Assembly: GCA_012932295.1 (NCBI GenBank)
Contig: JAAONU010000019.1
Span: 22,577,908 to 22,641,907 of the forward strand
Origin: Cyclina sinensis
Lineage: Eukaryota > Mollusca > Bivalvia > Venerida > Veneridae
DNA: 64,000 bases
Direction: 5' to 3'
Numbering within the stretch: the first letter of the stretch is position 1; each line of letters begins with the position of its first letter. The notes beneath the pieces were generated by a model, which did not search any database, was not told where the DNA came from, and saw only the letters and a list, made by a program, of their open reading frames with translations. Both the position numbers and the translations under genes were made by a program. Shown piece after piece: positions 23,015-33,686 of this stretch.

Positions 23015-23540
23015 CCGATTCGTTCCGGCGTGTTTGCACCAAGACGACAGAACGACCATTTGGGCCCCTAGCTTGTTCTTGCGGGGCAAAATGTAGCCTT
23101 CTTATGGTTATTGCATTGATATATTTAATTTTTTTACCCCTCTAATAGCAACATTTTTCCTCTGCTGGTAATTCCAGCCAAGAAAAGATAAATCTGTAGT
23201 TAGAAAGGGACTTAATAGTCATTTTGCTAAAATTACTAAGGAATAGCATTAATTGCTGGGTCTGAAACCAGTCTAGGCAAAATGCAGCCAGCACAACAAT
23301 TTTGGGGCGCCAACACGACAATTAATGGTCGCCGAAACGACAAATGCAAGTGTCGTGCTGGGAATGTCGTGTTTGCGTCCTAAAATGTCGTTCTATCGTG
23401 TCGGCGAGTTAGCGGGCGACAAGACGAAAGAATGACAAATGCGCCCTAATGCTACTAGCTACTAGCCAATGCGACTAATGCTATTAATACTATTTTTCGC
23501 TTTTTCGTGTTGTGGCAACGCCAACCCGCCAACATAACAG
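23015..23540. repeat. Region of alternating CGACA / TGTCG words
   Basis: Words such as AACGACA, ACACGACA and TGTCGT recur on both strands (for example GACGACAGAACGACC and AATGTCGTGTTTGCG). GC content is well above the flanks and inverted pairings are many (AACACGACA with TGTCGTGTT). No frame of note. Probably a foldback-type repeat. Confidence 0.45.
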
Positions 23541-24699
23541 AACGAAATGGCAGAAACCAGCCATCATAAACGGTTATACATAAAGTGAAAGGACAACTGT
23601 TAAACTATCAGTGGATCTGAAAATGCCAAAAAAAAATAGCAAGAAGCCTTGATGTAGCAAGAGCTTGAAAGTTCCGCCCTACTTAGTTTAAACATATTGA
23701 TTTATGTAATATTCAACGTTCACAATTCATTAATTACAAGAGCATAAATGCCTTAACATTAGCCAAGGATTTTGACGAAAGCACATTTGTACTTATGTAT
23801 GGCAATCTCCGCATGTACTCGTAAGTATTTACAATAAATAAACATGGTATATCAGCCAAAATTTAAGTTTATCTTTTTTAGAGTAATAGATATTTAATTC
23901 TATATCCACATTCTCATAGCCAATTATTTTGATTGAATACGCAAGAAGAGTGATATTTTTAAAAGGAAAAAAGGGAAAAAACAAAATTGAAAAAAAAAAT
24001 AGATATTACACGCAACATTCACGTTAAAATGCATTGATTAAGCAGTTAATTCTCATATAAACAAACTTGCTCAAGTGTAAATACTATTTATTGTTACGGG
24101 GTTATGCAGGATGCAAAGAATGCTATAAATGAAATGAAATTGACTAGCCGAAAATCTGCCACTGTCTGTGATGACTTTTTGTACCAAAAGCACAATATTT
24201 CACTATCGTGTAATGACTTTTCATCAAATAATAATGTTTCAAATGCCATTGTCAGTGGTTCGTCTCAGGTTAGAGAGAAGTGGCCGCCTACAATTCGAAA
24301 AAAAAGAGTACATTCGAGTAAGAGATGTTGATTGTTTTCAGTTTCAACACAAACACAAAAATGGAAAATCAATCAAATTACGCAAGAAGAGGGGATATTT
24401 TAAACAACTACAACTACAACCTGCGTCCGTCTGTTTCCAGTGTAATAGTAAAGAGGCGTACTATGTTATTTTCGTTTAAGTTCGGATTTAAATATATTAA
24501 TGTAGGAGCATTTTTACAAATGCTGGTAAATTGTTCAGGGATCAGGGATAGTAGATGGCAAAAATGTATTAGAATACTGAGACATTCGTGCTAGCACGGG
24601 GCACAAATGAGCAGAATTACGAAGGTTGCAACCACATATAGAATTAGAAGTTTGTGGGATAAGATTTGAAAGGTAATGTGGCGTCAGGTCATTTACCAT

Positions 24700-25810
24700 T
24701 TTGTAGAACGATATTAAACCATGTTCACGTCTCCTTTTTTAGAGAGACTTCCAATTAATTTCATGTTGTAAACTGTTTAAGGACACTAGTTTGGTTGCAC
24801 CAGGTGCTATACGAGCACATTCATTCTGTATTTTGTCTAACATAGAACAATTCATCCGAATGACATAACCATATTTAAGAATTGGACGTATAAATCCAAT
24901 GTATATTGTTTCAAATGATTTACGGTCAAGAATCATTCTCAGTTTACGCATTATGTGAACTCGTTTGCAAGCCTTATCAGTTATGAACTTGAAATGTGTT
25001 CCTGCCATAAAAATGTCTTTTGAAAACATTAGTCCAAGATGTTTGCAATGATAAACTTCATGGCTGATTTGATTGTACATATTAAGCTGAGGATGAGAGG
25101 CCTGATATTTGTTTCTAAAAAACAAAACAGATTCTGACTTAGTGGGATTGAATTCAACAACCCACAATCTGCCTATAATTATTTTACTAGACTTTTGACG
25201 CCTTTTTTTTAAATGCACAGACATTTGCGTCTTTCCAAGCGCAAGGCACGGTACAAGACTTAAGGAATGATTCAAAAGAGAACACAATGAGAAAGAAAGT
25301 TGGTATGAGGCTTCACGTAGGATACAGTTGCCTATTCTATCAGGACCAAGTACTTGGCATTTATTTTTGAACGTCCTCAACCTCCTTTGGCTGTAATACA
25401 ATGAAGGAGAGTTGTTCAGTTACGGGCTGAATCAGCAGAACATATTTCCCTTGATCGTTTAGTACAGTTTGAGCTTTAAATCATTGTTTAGTTGTTCAGC
25501 CTTTTCTTTATCATCGAATAGTTTATGTGTCTGTTACGTGATCTTTAGTGCTGAAATAATCTCTTCAGTCTTAGATGAAATAGATGTTTAAAGAGTTGTC
25601 CACCAGTCTTAAGGTGATAGTGACGAGATAGAAAGTTTTTTTCGATACATGTTTAATATGATCTGTTTTAGTATTTTTTATTAATAATATAATTTCATTT
25701 TGTATTCTCCGAAAAGCTGACAAATGAAATGCTGTATTAAAGGTTTTGGCCTTTTTGTAAGCACGTTTTCGCTTGCAAGTGTTTTGGCGAATTGGTTTGC
25801 CACACAATTT
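24700..25810 (-). pseudogene. LINE ORF2 remnant with the catalytic palm deleted
   Basis: Two minus frames belong to one element. 25807-25571 gives a basic KRKRAYKKAKTFNTAF and FRRIQNEIILLIK segment. 25401-24739 gives VLGPDRIGNCILREASYQLS, jumps to WVVEFNPTKSESVLFFR, and then CKHLGLMFSKD, FIRPILKYGYV and GATKLVSLNSL. The stretch that should hold the AFD and F/YADD motifs is missing, so an internal deletion has removed the active site. Differs from the other LINEs in the window. Confidence 0.75.
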
Positions 25811-26883
25811 TTTTCATATTTCCATTATTTTGGATGTGACACTTGAAGTGTGAATATCAATATCGTTGTTAGAAGAAGAGATCCAGCTTCAGAGAAACTT
25901 TGTTTTATAAAATCAAAATCTGTTTGACCATATTTCCAAATAGTTACAATATTTGAAATGGTTTGCTCCAATTACAGCAACTTTGATATGCAAATTGCGA
26001 AAGTTAAAAAGGTGAAATGCCATTTAAACGGAAATTTAATGTAATGATTATTTTTCGTTTTCCTGAATTCATATTTTCAAGCAGAGCATGCGCACAAAGA
26101 TTTTTTGAGACTGGTTCTAAAGATATGAGCTTTAAATATTCAGGTTTAACTTCAGTTCGATACGCAAAATGGATGCCGCCTGCAACTATCCCCAACACTG
26201 TGGAGAAGTCTCAAATAACTCACGGTATCTAAAATAACAATAATATAAAAGGGTGTGTGTCTTTACAAGTCTTCATATTAAGATATCACGTAGGACGAAG
26301 AGGGTGTTACAGACAACTTCACCTAATGACTTTTTTTTTGCCTTCGTTGCGCGTGACTTTCGAGGCACGAAGTTAAATATCGCACAACAAATGAGAGAAT
26401 TTTGTCATACTGTCAGAGTCTGTATATTTGATGAAATTTTATGAAATGTATCTTTTATGAAAAAAACTAACCACATGTAAGGGTTGAAAGAGTCTTTGTG
26501 AAATATATAAATTGAATAATTGATTTATAACGACAAGTGAAACGTGGATCTGTGTTGATCATTTTTTTGCGAAAAAAGATAAAACTTATGAATTATATAA
26601 ACAAAACTGTTAGAAACGACATTTATATATTTAAACATATTCCTGGCACAAAAGAAAATATGGAAGAAAAAAGCACCATTGTTCTGTTATTATCGTTATA
26701 TCATTGTTAGAATGTTTTGTTGTTGTTGTTTTTTCGTCGTACTGAACACTTTCTACTACGAGTATCTGTGTAATAATACAAGTTTGGGTTGATATCTCTG
26801 ATGCTTCACAATCACTTTCATACAAAAGTGAGACGAAAAGCAAAGTAATCACACGGCATATCATGTGATATGTTGCGAGAGCA

Positions 26884-28307
26884 TTAATGTCGCATATCAA
26901 GTTTTAGACACAGAGAATCAAAAACACGGAACAAACACTTCCGGACACGCTTATTCTGTATGAGGTACCAAAGAGGGTATATGGGTGCATTTAAAAAGAA
27001 TGCCAGTTTCGTAAATAATAAAATCAGCACCCTGTGATTTTCTTTGTTGTACGAAAGCACGTGCGGAATCATGCAGACGAACATTGGCAAAGAGCAGACG
27101 ATAAATGACGCCAACATCACTAAACTGTTTCTTGTCGCGCTGTTAAATCCCGCGCGATCACGTCGAAGAAAATGGGTTTTTAATGCAGAACTGTTTTTGA
27201 AATTTTGAAATCTTTGTAAATCCGCACCTGCAGAAATGTCTGTAAATTCGTGTCCCTTTGATTTCACTGAACTGTTACTCACCGTGCTGCGCGTTAATTG
27301 TAGAGGGCGCCTCTGCAGAATTTGTCTCCGCATCTGTGTTGCCAAAATTGGATTTTCTAATGCAATTATATCTTCGAAAGTAAGCATAGATATACTGTCG
27401 TTACGTTGATAATGTACAACGAGGTCACCTTCTGTTTTATGTCTTTTCTTGAAATCGTATAAATAGCTTTATCCGTCTGAATATTTTGTATTCCAGAAAC
27501 CTGGGTCGTTTGGGTGCTTGTATCATCTCCATTTTCAGATGGCAGACTGAATGACCGTGGAACTGGAGACACTCTGTTTTTACCGAAGGGATTCCCTTTA
27601 TTAAGAGCTTTGAATACTTTGTGATAAGATGACACAATTACTGCGAGCATTATGAAGAATACTAAAATACTTATCACCACTATCACTAGTCTTTGTCCCG
27701 AATACCTCTGTTGATTTCCACACATCAAAAACTGTTTCTGAAAAGGGTTTAATGTCATACATGCATATACGTCATGTTCAATGTGAGAAAGACACACCAT
27801 GAGACTTACTAGCAGTGACGTTGCCCATGACGTCGCGAGGCACCGTGTGATAATTTGACGTCGCCGCCTCAGCGATAAAGATGGACTCCTAATGATTTTT
27901 GATCTATAATATCCAATAGAGGCAAAAGTTCCCCAGTATTGAAATAAACAATTGGATATCAAAAACACGTGGAATCCAGTGAGAATATTCACATTATTTT
28001 TCAAATTCACTGGAAGAAGTATAGATAATAATGACAGAAGCATACAGAGGCAAAGCACTAAATTGTTCGCACAAATATTTATCAAATGGCTGTTAGCCGG
28101 CGTTTTTAGAGTCGGGGAATGATTAATAATAATGATTAGCAGACAGTTTGCCGAGAGACCAATCAGGGCGTTAAGAGAAAGGTAGACCACTGTTATTACT
28201 GTTGCAACGAAGGGCATCGACCAGATGAGCGTTTCGTTTATGGTCACTATTGTTGTGTTTCCATTCTCCAGCGTCCCGGGTGTTGCGTTAAGAACGTCCA
28301 TTGTCAT
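26884..28307 (-). CDS. Orphan class A (rhodopsin-type) G-protein-coupled receptor
   Basis: Exons 28307-27429 and 27333-26884 (442 residues) when a 95-base intron (GTGACC...ACACAG) is removed. The ATG at 28307 opens a short N-terminus with three N-glycosylation sequons (NAT, NTT, NET). Seven membrane segments follow, including GLSANCLLIIII (N1.50), SIGYYRSKII after TM3, TM6 with FIVCSLP and TM7 with NAPIYPLWY. Departures from consensus: the LAxxD aspartate is replaced (ICANNLVL), DRY reads YRS and NPxxY reads YPLWY. The third loop is long and Ser/Thr-rich. Without the intron the two halves are in different frames, so a frameshifted pseudogene is the alternative. A GPR75-like affinity is possible but not shown. 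Confidence 0.72.
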
Positions 28308-28345
28308 GGTTACTGATCAGCCTTGGCATTATTCTTAAGAATATC
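28308..28345 (-). other. 5' UTR exon part of the GPCR gene
   Basis: Directly upstream of the ATG the minus strand shows CTTTTATTTCAG followed by GATATTCTTAAGAATA. This is a good 3' splice site at 28347-28346, so an upstream non-coding exon is likely. Confidence 0.5.
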
Positions 28346-29400
28346 CTGAAATAAAAGAATCAATAAAAACCCATAATTTCCAGGAATATCAGCTATAGAT
28401 GGAATTTTTTTTTTCTAAAAAAAAAAAGGCGATACGAGACAGTATTAAAACGATATCTTCTTATTTATAAACGATGGTAGTGAGGCTAAGCTTAACTGAC
28501 GAGGTCTTGCGTCAAAACTAAAAAGATACGAGCTTTAATCATTGGTAACAAATGGAAAAGTAATTCCAATAAATAAATAAAGAAAGAAAGAAAGAAATGA
28601 ATAAATAAATACATAAATAAAATAAAAAATGAGTCAAGACTTTTCGTGAAATACCCCCATGTTACTTTTGATCTGGGCGTTGACTGTGTTCGGTTCGATT
28701 CCTGGCGAGTTAGCTCAGAAATGTAATTTTAAAACTGTATCTTTGTTTATTACAACTTTTTGACTGGCCTTGGAAGACTATGAACAAAGGTCATTGACGA
28801 TAACCCCAAAAAAATCTACATTGTTTTCAAAACATCACAAGCACAGAAATATATTTGTTGAAAGAAGTGTCGTCAAATTGTTACAAATATGACAATGTTC
28901 CCCTCTCGTCATGTTTTTCGTATTTGCTATTTTTTATTAACAAAGAAATGAATACGCTTTAGGAACTACATTATCAAATAATGTCCTATGATAACCAGAC
29001 GGACAAACCCTACAAATAGTTTCGTTTGTTTTAACGCTCATTGGTAACCGTGTAATATTAGCTTTACACAAACAGTTGCAAGTAAACAATATCTCGTAAA
29101 TATTTGCGTTATTTAATGGACATGACATATGGTGTGTTATTCTAAAACTTTTCTCTGTACCACTACTTTAGTAAATCAATCAAATAAAGTGGGATTGAGG
29201 GCGGGTGTGACATTATTTGCCACCAAGAAAACAGCTTGGTAAGGTAAATTGTTGCTTTTCTATCGGCTACTTTTTAGCCGTCTTTACATGTTGTGTGCAG
29301 TGCGCAAACTACGGTGAAGCGAAGCGAAGGCATTAAAAAAACGAGAAACTTTTTTTCTGGTAATTGCTACATAAAATACAAGAAACAAACTGGAGCATGA
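28346..29400. other. Intergenic, simple repeats only
   Basis: Contains (AATA)n/(AAAG)n at 28568-28628 and little else. GGTTCGATTCC near 28692 resembles a box B but has no box A partner. Confidence 0.5.
28568..28628. repeat. (AATA)n/(AAAG)n microsatellite
   Basis: Mixed AATA and AAAG tetramers over about 60 bases. Confidence 0.85.
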
Positions 29401-29404
29401 AAGG

Positions 29405-29550
29405 TCAGAACAGAACAGAACAGAACAGAACATATCTTTTATTTTTCACCCAGGTATACAGTGTATACAATATGGGCAATATGCCAAAATTCAAGAACAT
29501 AATATTATTATCATTTCCGGAACAAGTAAGTAGACGAACTTACAAATAAA
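29405..29550 (-). repeat. 3' terminal piece of a minus-strand retroelement with (GTTCT)n tail
   Basis: Plus-strand (CAGAA)n-type units at 29405-29431 are followed by CATATCTTTTATTTTTCACC and CAGGTATACAGTG. Read on the minus strand this is a 3' UTR-like end closing in GTTCT repeats, as many non-LTR elements do. No coding part is attached. Confidence 0.4.
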
Positions 29551-30096
29551 CAGACACTCACACACACGTATTCACAGTTTCATTCATACACGCACGCGTA
29601 CCACACTTACGTGTTCTTTTACATTTCAAATAGTGGGGGAGGAGATATATCCGCTGTCATTACCAAAAATGATAATTAGCTATGTAGGAGAAAAATAGAA
29701 AAGCACCAAAAAAAAAATAAATAAATAATAAAAAAAAATAATAATAATTGTGCAAAAAAATAAATTTAAAGTTAGATTACTAAATGGCAGGCTGATTGAA
29801 AACAGGACGGCTACGTCCCTGTATTTTCGGAAAACCAGATTTGACCTAATTGTGTTAACTGCTGTGTAAATATTACTGCGAGAAGGTTAGTCATGCATTA
29901 CACATGGCGCACGTGGTAGCGAATTTATGAATGGGGTCATCAGTCAATGGAATATTTTAGGGATAAATACATAGTAAAGGTAAGTATGCTTATTTGATTT
30001 CAACATAATGACACAGATACAAAGTCAGGTTTTTCATGTACATAGGTAAAAATAATTAGCAGCATTGATACAAAAAAATATGTTGATTCGTGTAGG
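29551..30096. other. Intergenic, low complexity
   Basis: A-rich stretches with AATAAT runs (29705-29770) and a short CACACACAC/ACGCACGCG run (29555-29600). Nothing else seen. Confidence 0.5.
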
Positions 30097-30230
30097 TTTT
30101 TTTTTTTTTTTTTTTTTTTTTTTGGATACAGCTAAACCGTAATTATTACTCAAATTTTAACACAATGTATTTTCAAAGCAGGCTTACTATTTAGCAGTTG
30201 GGAGGCATCGGAAATATTTTGTTAGAGACA

Positions 30231-33200
30231 TTACCTTTTAAATTTTCCCATTATAACAGATACGAATTTAGAGACTTTTCTGAGGTGAGGGACAGTGGAA
30301 GACGATAAAATAGATTTAAGTGACAATTCCTGCGGAGGTATGTCCAGATTATTTAAGTATTGGTTTCTTTCATTTCGAAAATAATTACATTGTAATAAGT
30401 AATGCTGTTCCGAACCTATTTCGTCATTTCTACACAGTGTACATTTCCTTTCATGAAAGGGAGTTCCGTCATAACGGCCTGTCTCGACGGGGAGATGGTG
30501 GTTTGCTGTGCGAAATTTGAAAAGGTAAGTATACTCTTGTTTTGTTAGGAGTTTGAAATAGGTTTCTAGTTCAATGTTTTCTTTAAAACTGTGATAAATC
30601 TGTCCTTTGTTTGAGTTCATAAGGTCATCGTGCCAAGATTGTTTAAATTTGCTAATAAGAGCTTCTTTTATGTGTTTATGTATATTTCTTTGTCGAATTT
30701 CCTCTTGATTTTCCCATAAATCAAAGCGACCGACAGAATTTAAAATTTCTTTTATTTTATTTAACCATTTATAATTGCTATCAGGGAGATTTAGCATGTA
30801 TTTATATATCTGAAGTGAAAGTTTTTGTTCTTTTCCAAGAAGTAATCGGTTCCAAAAAGAAATCATTCGACTTTTGATTATTATTGATATTGGATATCTA
30901 CCCAGTTCGCCGTATAAAAATGATATTGGTGTAGATTTCCTAGCGTTTGTGATTTTCCTTAAAAAATTGTTATGTACTCGTTCTAAAATATCTATGTTCT
31001 CATAGCCAAATATTTCGGATCCATAGGTTAATATTGGCAATACGGTATGATCGAAAAGTTTAATCACTAAATCAATAGGCAAATCGGCATTGTTGGCTCT
31101 AGTAAAAAGTAAATGCATGGCTTTAGTTGCTTGTTCTGCAATATGTTTCCTAGCTCTTAGAAAGGAGCCATTACTTGAAAGAGTTAATCCCAGATAATGG
31201 TAGTTGTCTGTTATTTCAATTGGAATTTCACCAAGTTTAAAGTTGAAGTTTCGGAGTTGTCTTGCCCCAAAAATTATTATTTTAGTTTTGTTGAAGTTTA
31301 TTTTGAGATGCCAATTATTACAATACTCGTAGAATGTATCCAAACATGTTTGGAAATCTAAATGAGAGTCAGACAGTAATACGGTGTCGTCAGCGTAAAG
31401 TAAGATTAATAGTTTAAGCCAAAGAGTAAGATCCAAAGGATCTTTCAACTCTACTCCGACGGAACCGTTAAGATGTAATGTTGACTGTATGTCGTTCAAA
31501 AACATTGAAAAAAGAATCGGTGAGAGATTTTCACCTTGTCTGACTCCAATTTTTGAAACAAAGGTATTTGATAATTTTCCATTATGAGAAATACGAGACT
31601 TTATATTTTTGTACATATTGTTAATAACCGTGAAAAATTTGCCATTTATTGAGTTTTTCAAAAGTTTGTGCCAGAGGCCTACCCTCCAGACTTTGTCAAA
31701 GGCTTGAGAAAAATCTATGAACGCACAATAAAGTTTTTGTTTACGTTTTTTTAAGATTTCAATAAGTGCGTGCAAGGTAAAAATATGATCACTGCACGAA
31801 TAACCTTTTCTAAAACCAGCTTGATTTTCATCAAGAATGTGGTTTTCTTCTAGGAAACATGTTAGCCTTTGATTTAAAACAGAAGTGAATAATTTTCCAA
31901 GACAGCTTAAGATGGTTATTGGTCTGTAATTGTTAGGGTCTGCAGAATCTCCCTTATTTTTGTAAACAGGTATAATAATACCTTCTAGCCATGACTCGGG
32001 GATAAAACCAGTATTAAGGACACAATTAAAAAGCTTACAGTAAAAAGGGGTGAACATATCTTTCGTTGCTTTAATGTATTCATTAAGTATATTATCATTA
32101 GGACTACAGGCTTTTGAATTTTTCAGTTTTAAGATACATTTTGTAATTTCTGTTTCTGTAATTGTTGAATTAAGAAATTCATTTGAACTATGCGTGATTG
32201 GGATCTCGTTAATAAACCTGTCGTCATTAACCAAATCCGCATTAATGGCCTTAAAATGTTCATAAAAGTCTTCAATAGATGGAGAGGGAGCTTCTTTCGT
32301 TTTTGGTTTGAGAGTATTTAAAAATTTCCAATACTGTTTTGGACTTTTTTCGCTCATTGACCTGAGTTTTAAAGAAGTGCTTTCTTTGTGTTTTTTAATA
32401 TAAAAGTTCATTGTACGTTTATACTGCTTACTGGCATTACGGAGCCATAATTTGTTATCATTACTTTTAACTTTGGAATATTCATTTTTAGCTTTGTGAT
32501 AGTTTTTCCTAGCCAGGTTACATTTTGGACCAAACCATGGCTTGTTTTTCGAATTTCTGTACGGTAAATTGTTTTTAAATTTTTCAGGAAATGTAAGACG
32601 AGCTGCATCGTGGAAGATTGCTTGCAGTTCTTCGGTGATGTGTTCGATTACTTCTTTGCCCTGCGGGTATGTATTTAACTGTAATTCTAAATTATCTAAT
32701 TTTGCAATATTTATATTATCACGAAAGGATGAGTCCATGTCGCTTTTCCACGCGTATTTTTTCTGTAACTTTTGAGTTTTCGGAACATTTACATTTTCCT
32801 TTAAAATTTTAAATGACCACGATAAAGCATTATGCCCGTCAGAAAATATTGGATCCGTTTCAGTAATTTCAAAAGACAACAAATTATTAAAACATTCGGC
32901 TGTTGCTACTACATAATCAATGACCGATTTATCCCGAAAGGTAAAATAACCTATGTTATTATCTGATGAAAATCTTCCATTAAGAATGAATAAATTATTA
33001 TTTTTGCAGATCTCTATGAAGCGAAAACCATGCGAATTAGTTCTTGTATCCATTGATATTCTTTCAAGGGGAACTGCTAAATTCTCAAGTATAGTAAGTT
33101 TGTCAAGTTGTTGTTGTATTTCTTCCTCAATATCAAAAAAATAATTTAAGTGTGAATCAGAGCGAATAAAATCGCGCAATGTCCCTACCCGTGAATTCAT

Positions 33201-33683
33201 GTCACCTGTCAAATAAACGTATTTATTATCGCTACATTTTTCTATTATTTCATGCTCAAATTCATTAAACAAATCATTAGTAAAAAATCTTGAATTTTCT
33301 GGGGGCAAATAAACTGCTCCTAGGATTATATCTTCGTCATAATGAGTAAAACATTTTGAAATAGAGACCCATAGTACATATTCCGATTCATTTGGGATTA
33401 ATTTAACATATGGCGCAATAATATCTTTCACATAAATTCCGATGCCTCCTGACTTACGTCGATAGAGTTGTGACCTATATTTGGGAATGAAAGAATAACC
33501 ATTAATATCAACAATATCTGTAGAATCCAGGTGTGTCTCAGACACACACAAAACATCAAACGTATTTACAAATTCAAGAAAGTCTGGATAATTTAAACGT
33601 TTTTTCAATCCGCTTACATTTAATGTACCTAATTTAATATTTTTCTCTTGCAGACTATAAGAGTCATCTTTCCCCCCGGATTC
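30231..33683 (-). CDS. LINE ORF2: endonuclease and reverse transcriptase
   Basis: 1,150 codons open after the ORF1 TAG. The endonuclease starts 18 codons after the stop (LGTLNVSGL) and shows SETHL, GGIGIYV, TGDMNSRVG, VIDYV and SDGHN, which supply the expected Asn, Glu, Asp and His residues. The reverse transcriptase has NNYRPITILS, FIDFSQAFDKVW, GVRQGENLSPILF and LLYADDTVLL, with the catalytic Asp residues intact. A C-terminal CTLC...H....C motif lies about 70 residues from the end. The first in-frame Met is in TGDMN, about 160 codons in and past essential endonuclease residues, so independent AUG initiation would lose the domain. Confidence 0.92.
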   Translation of the reverse strand, partial: ESGGKDDSYSLQEKNIKLGTLNVSGLKKRLNYPDFLEFVNTFDVLCVSETHLDSTDIVDINGYSFIPKYRSQLYRRKSGGIGIYVKDIIAPYVKLIPNESEYVLWVSISKCFTHYDEDIILGAVYLPPENSRFFTNDLFNEFEHEIIEKCSDNKYVYLTGDMNSRVGTLRDFIRSDSHLNYFFDIEEEIQQQLDKLTILENLAVPLERISMDTRTNSHGFRFIEICKNNNLFILNGRFSSDNNIGYFTFRDKSVIDYVVATAECFNNLLSFEITETDPIFSDGHNALSWSFKILKENVNVPKTQKLQKKYAWKSDMDSSFRDNINIAKLDNLELQLNTYPQGKEVIEHITEELQAIFHDAARLTFPEKFKNNLPYRNSKNKPWFGPKCNLARKNYHKAKNEYSKVKSNDNKLWLRNASKQYKRTMNFYIKKHKESTSLKLRSMSEKSPKQYWKFLNTLKPKTKEAPSPSIEDFYEHFKAINADLVNDDRFINEIPITHSSNEFLNSTITETEITKCILKLKNSKACSPNDNILNEYIKATKDMFTPFYCKLFNCVLNTGFIPESWLEGIIIPVYKNKGDSADPNNYRPITILSCLGKLFTSVLNQRLTCFLEENHILDENQAGFRKGYSCSDHIFTLHALIEILKKRKQKLYCAFIDFSQAFDKVWRVGLWHKLLKNSINGKFFTVINNMYKNIKSRISHNGKLSNTFVSKIGVRQGENLSPILFSMFLNDIQSTLHLNGSVGVELKDPLDLTLWLKLLILLYADDTVLLSDSHLDFQTCLDTFYEYCNNWHLKINFNKTKIIIFGARQLRNFNFKLGEIPIEITDNYHYLGLTLSSNGSFLRARKHIAEQATKAMHLLFTRANNADLPIDLVIKLFDHTVLPILTYGSEIFGYENIDILERVHNNFLRKITNARKSTPISFLYGELGRYPISIIIKSRMISFWNRLLLGKEQKLSLQIYKYMLNLPDSNYKWLNKIKEILNSVGRFDLWENQEEIRQRNIHKHIKEALISKFKQSWHDDLMNSNKGQIYHSFKENIELETYFKLLTKQEYTYLFKFRTANHHLPVETGRYDGTPFHERKCTLCRNDEIGSEQHYLLQCNYFRNERNQYLNNLDIPPQELSLKSILSSSTVPHLRKVSKFVSVIMGKFKR

Positions 33684-33686
33684 CTA
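33684..33686 (-). promoter_or_regulatory. In-frame TAG between ORF1 and ORF2, candidate readthrough site
   Basis: Context on the element strand: GCCTGC TAG GAATCC GGGGGG. The same frame continues open on both sides. A run of six G lies 7 bases downstream, and a short CTCTT/AAGAG stem can be drawn about 25-45 bases downstream. The next ATG (33668-33666) is in another frame and stops after 12 codons. UAG readthrough is used by some retroviruses (gag-pol of murine leukaemia virus); its use here is inferred. Confidence 0.6.

Noticed and set aside
24104..24594. Three overlapping plus-strand open frames
   Set aside because: No motif, and no splice sites joining them to anything; frames overlap without a preferred one.
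25990..26235. Overlapping frames on both strands near 26.0-26.2 kb as a small gene
   Set aside because: No domain, no splice signals in phase, and both strands are equally open.
28685..28720. tRNA-like GGTTCGATTCC
   Set aside because: Box B only; no box A at the right distance and no fold.
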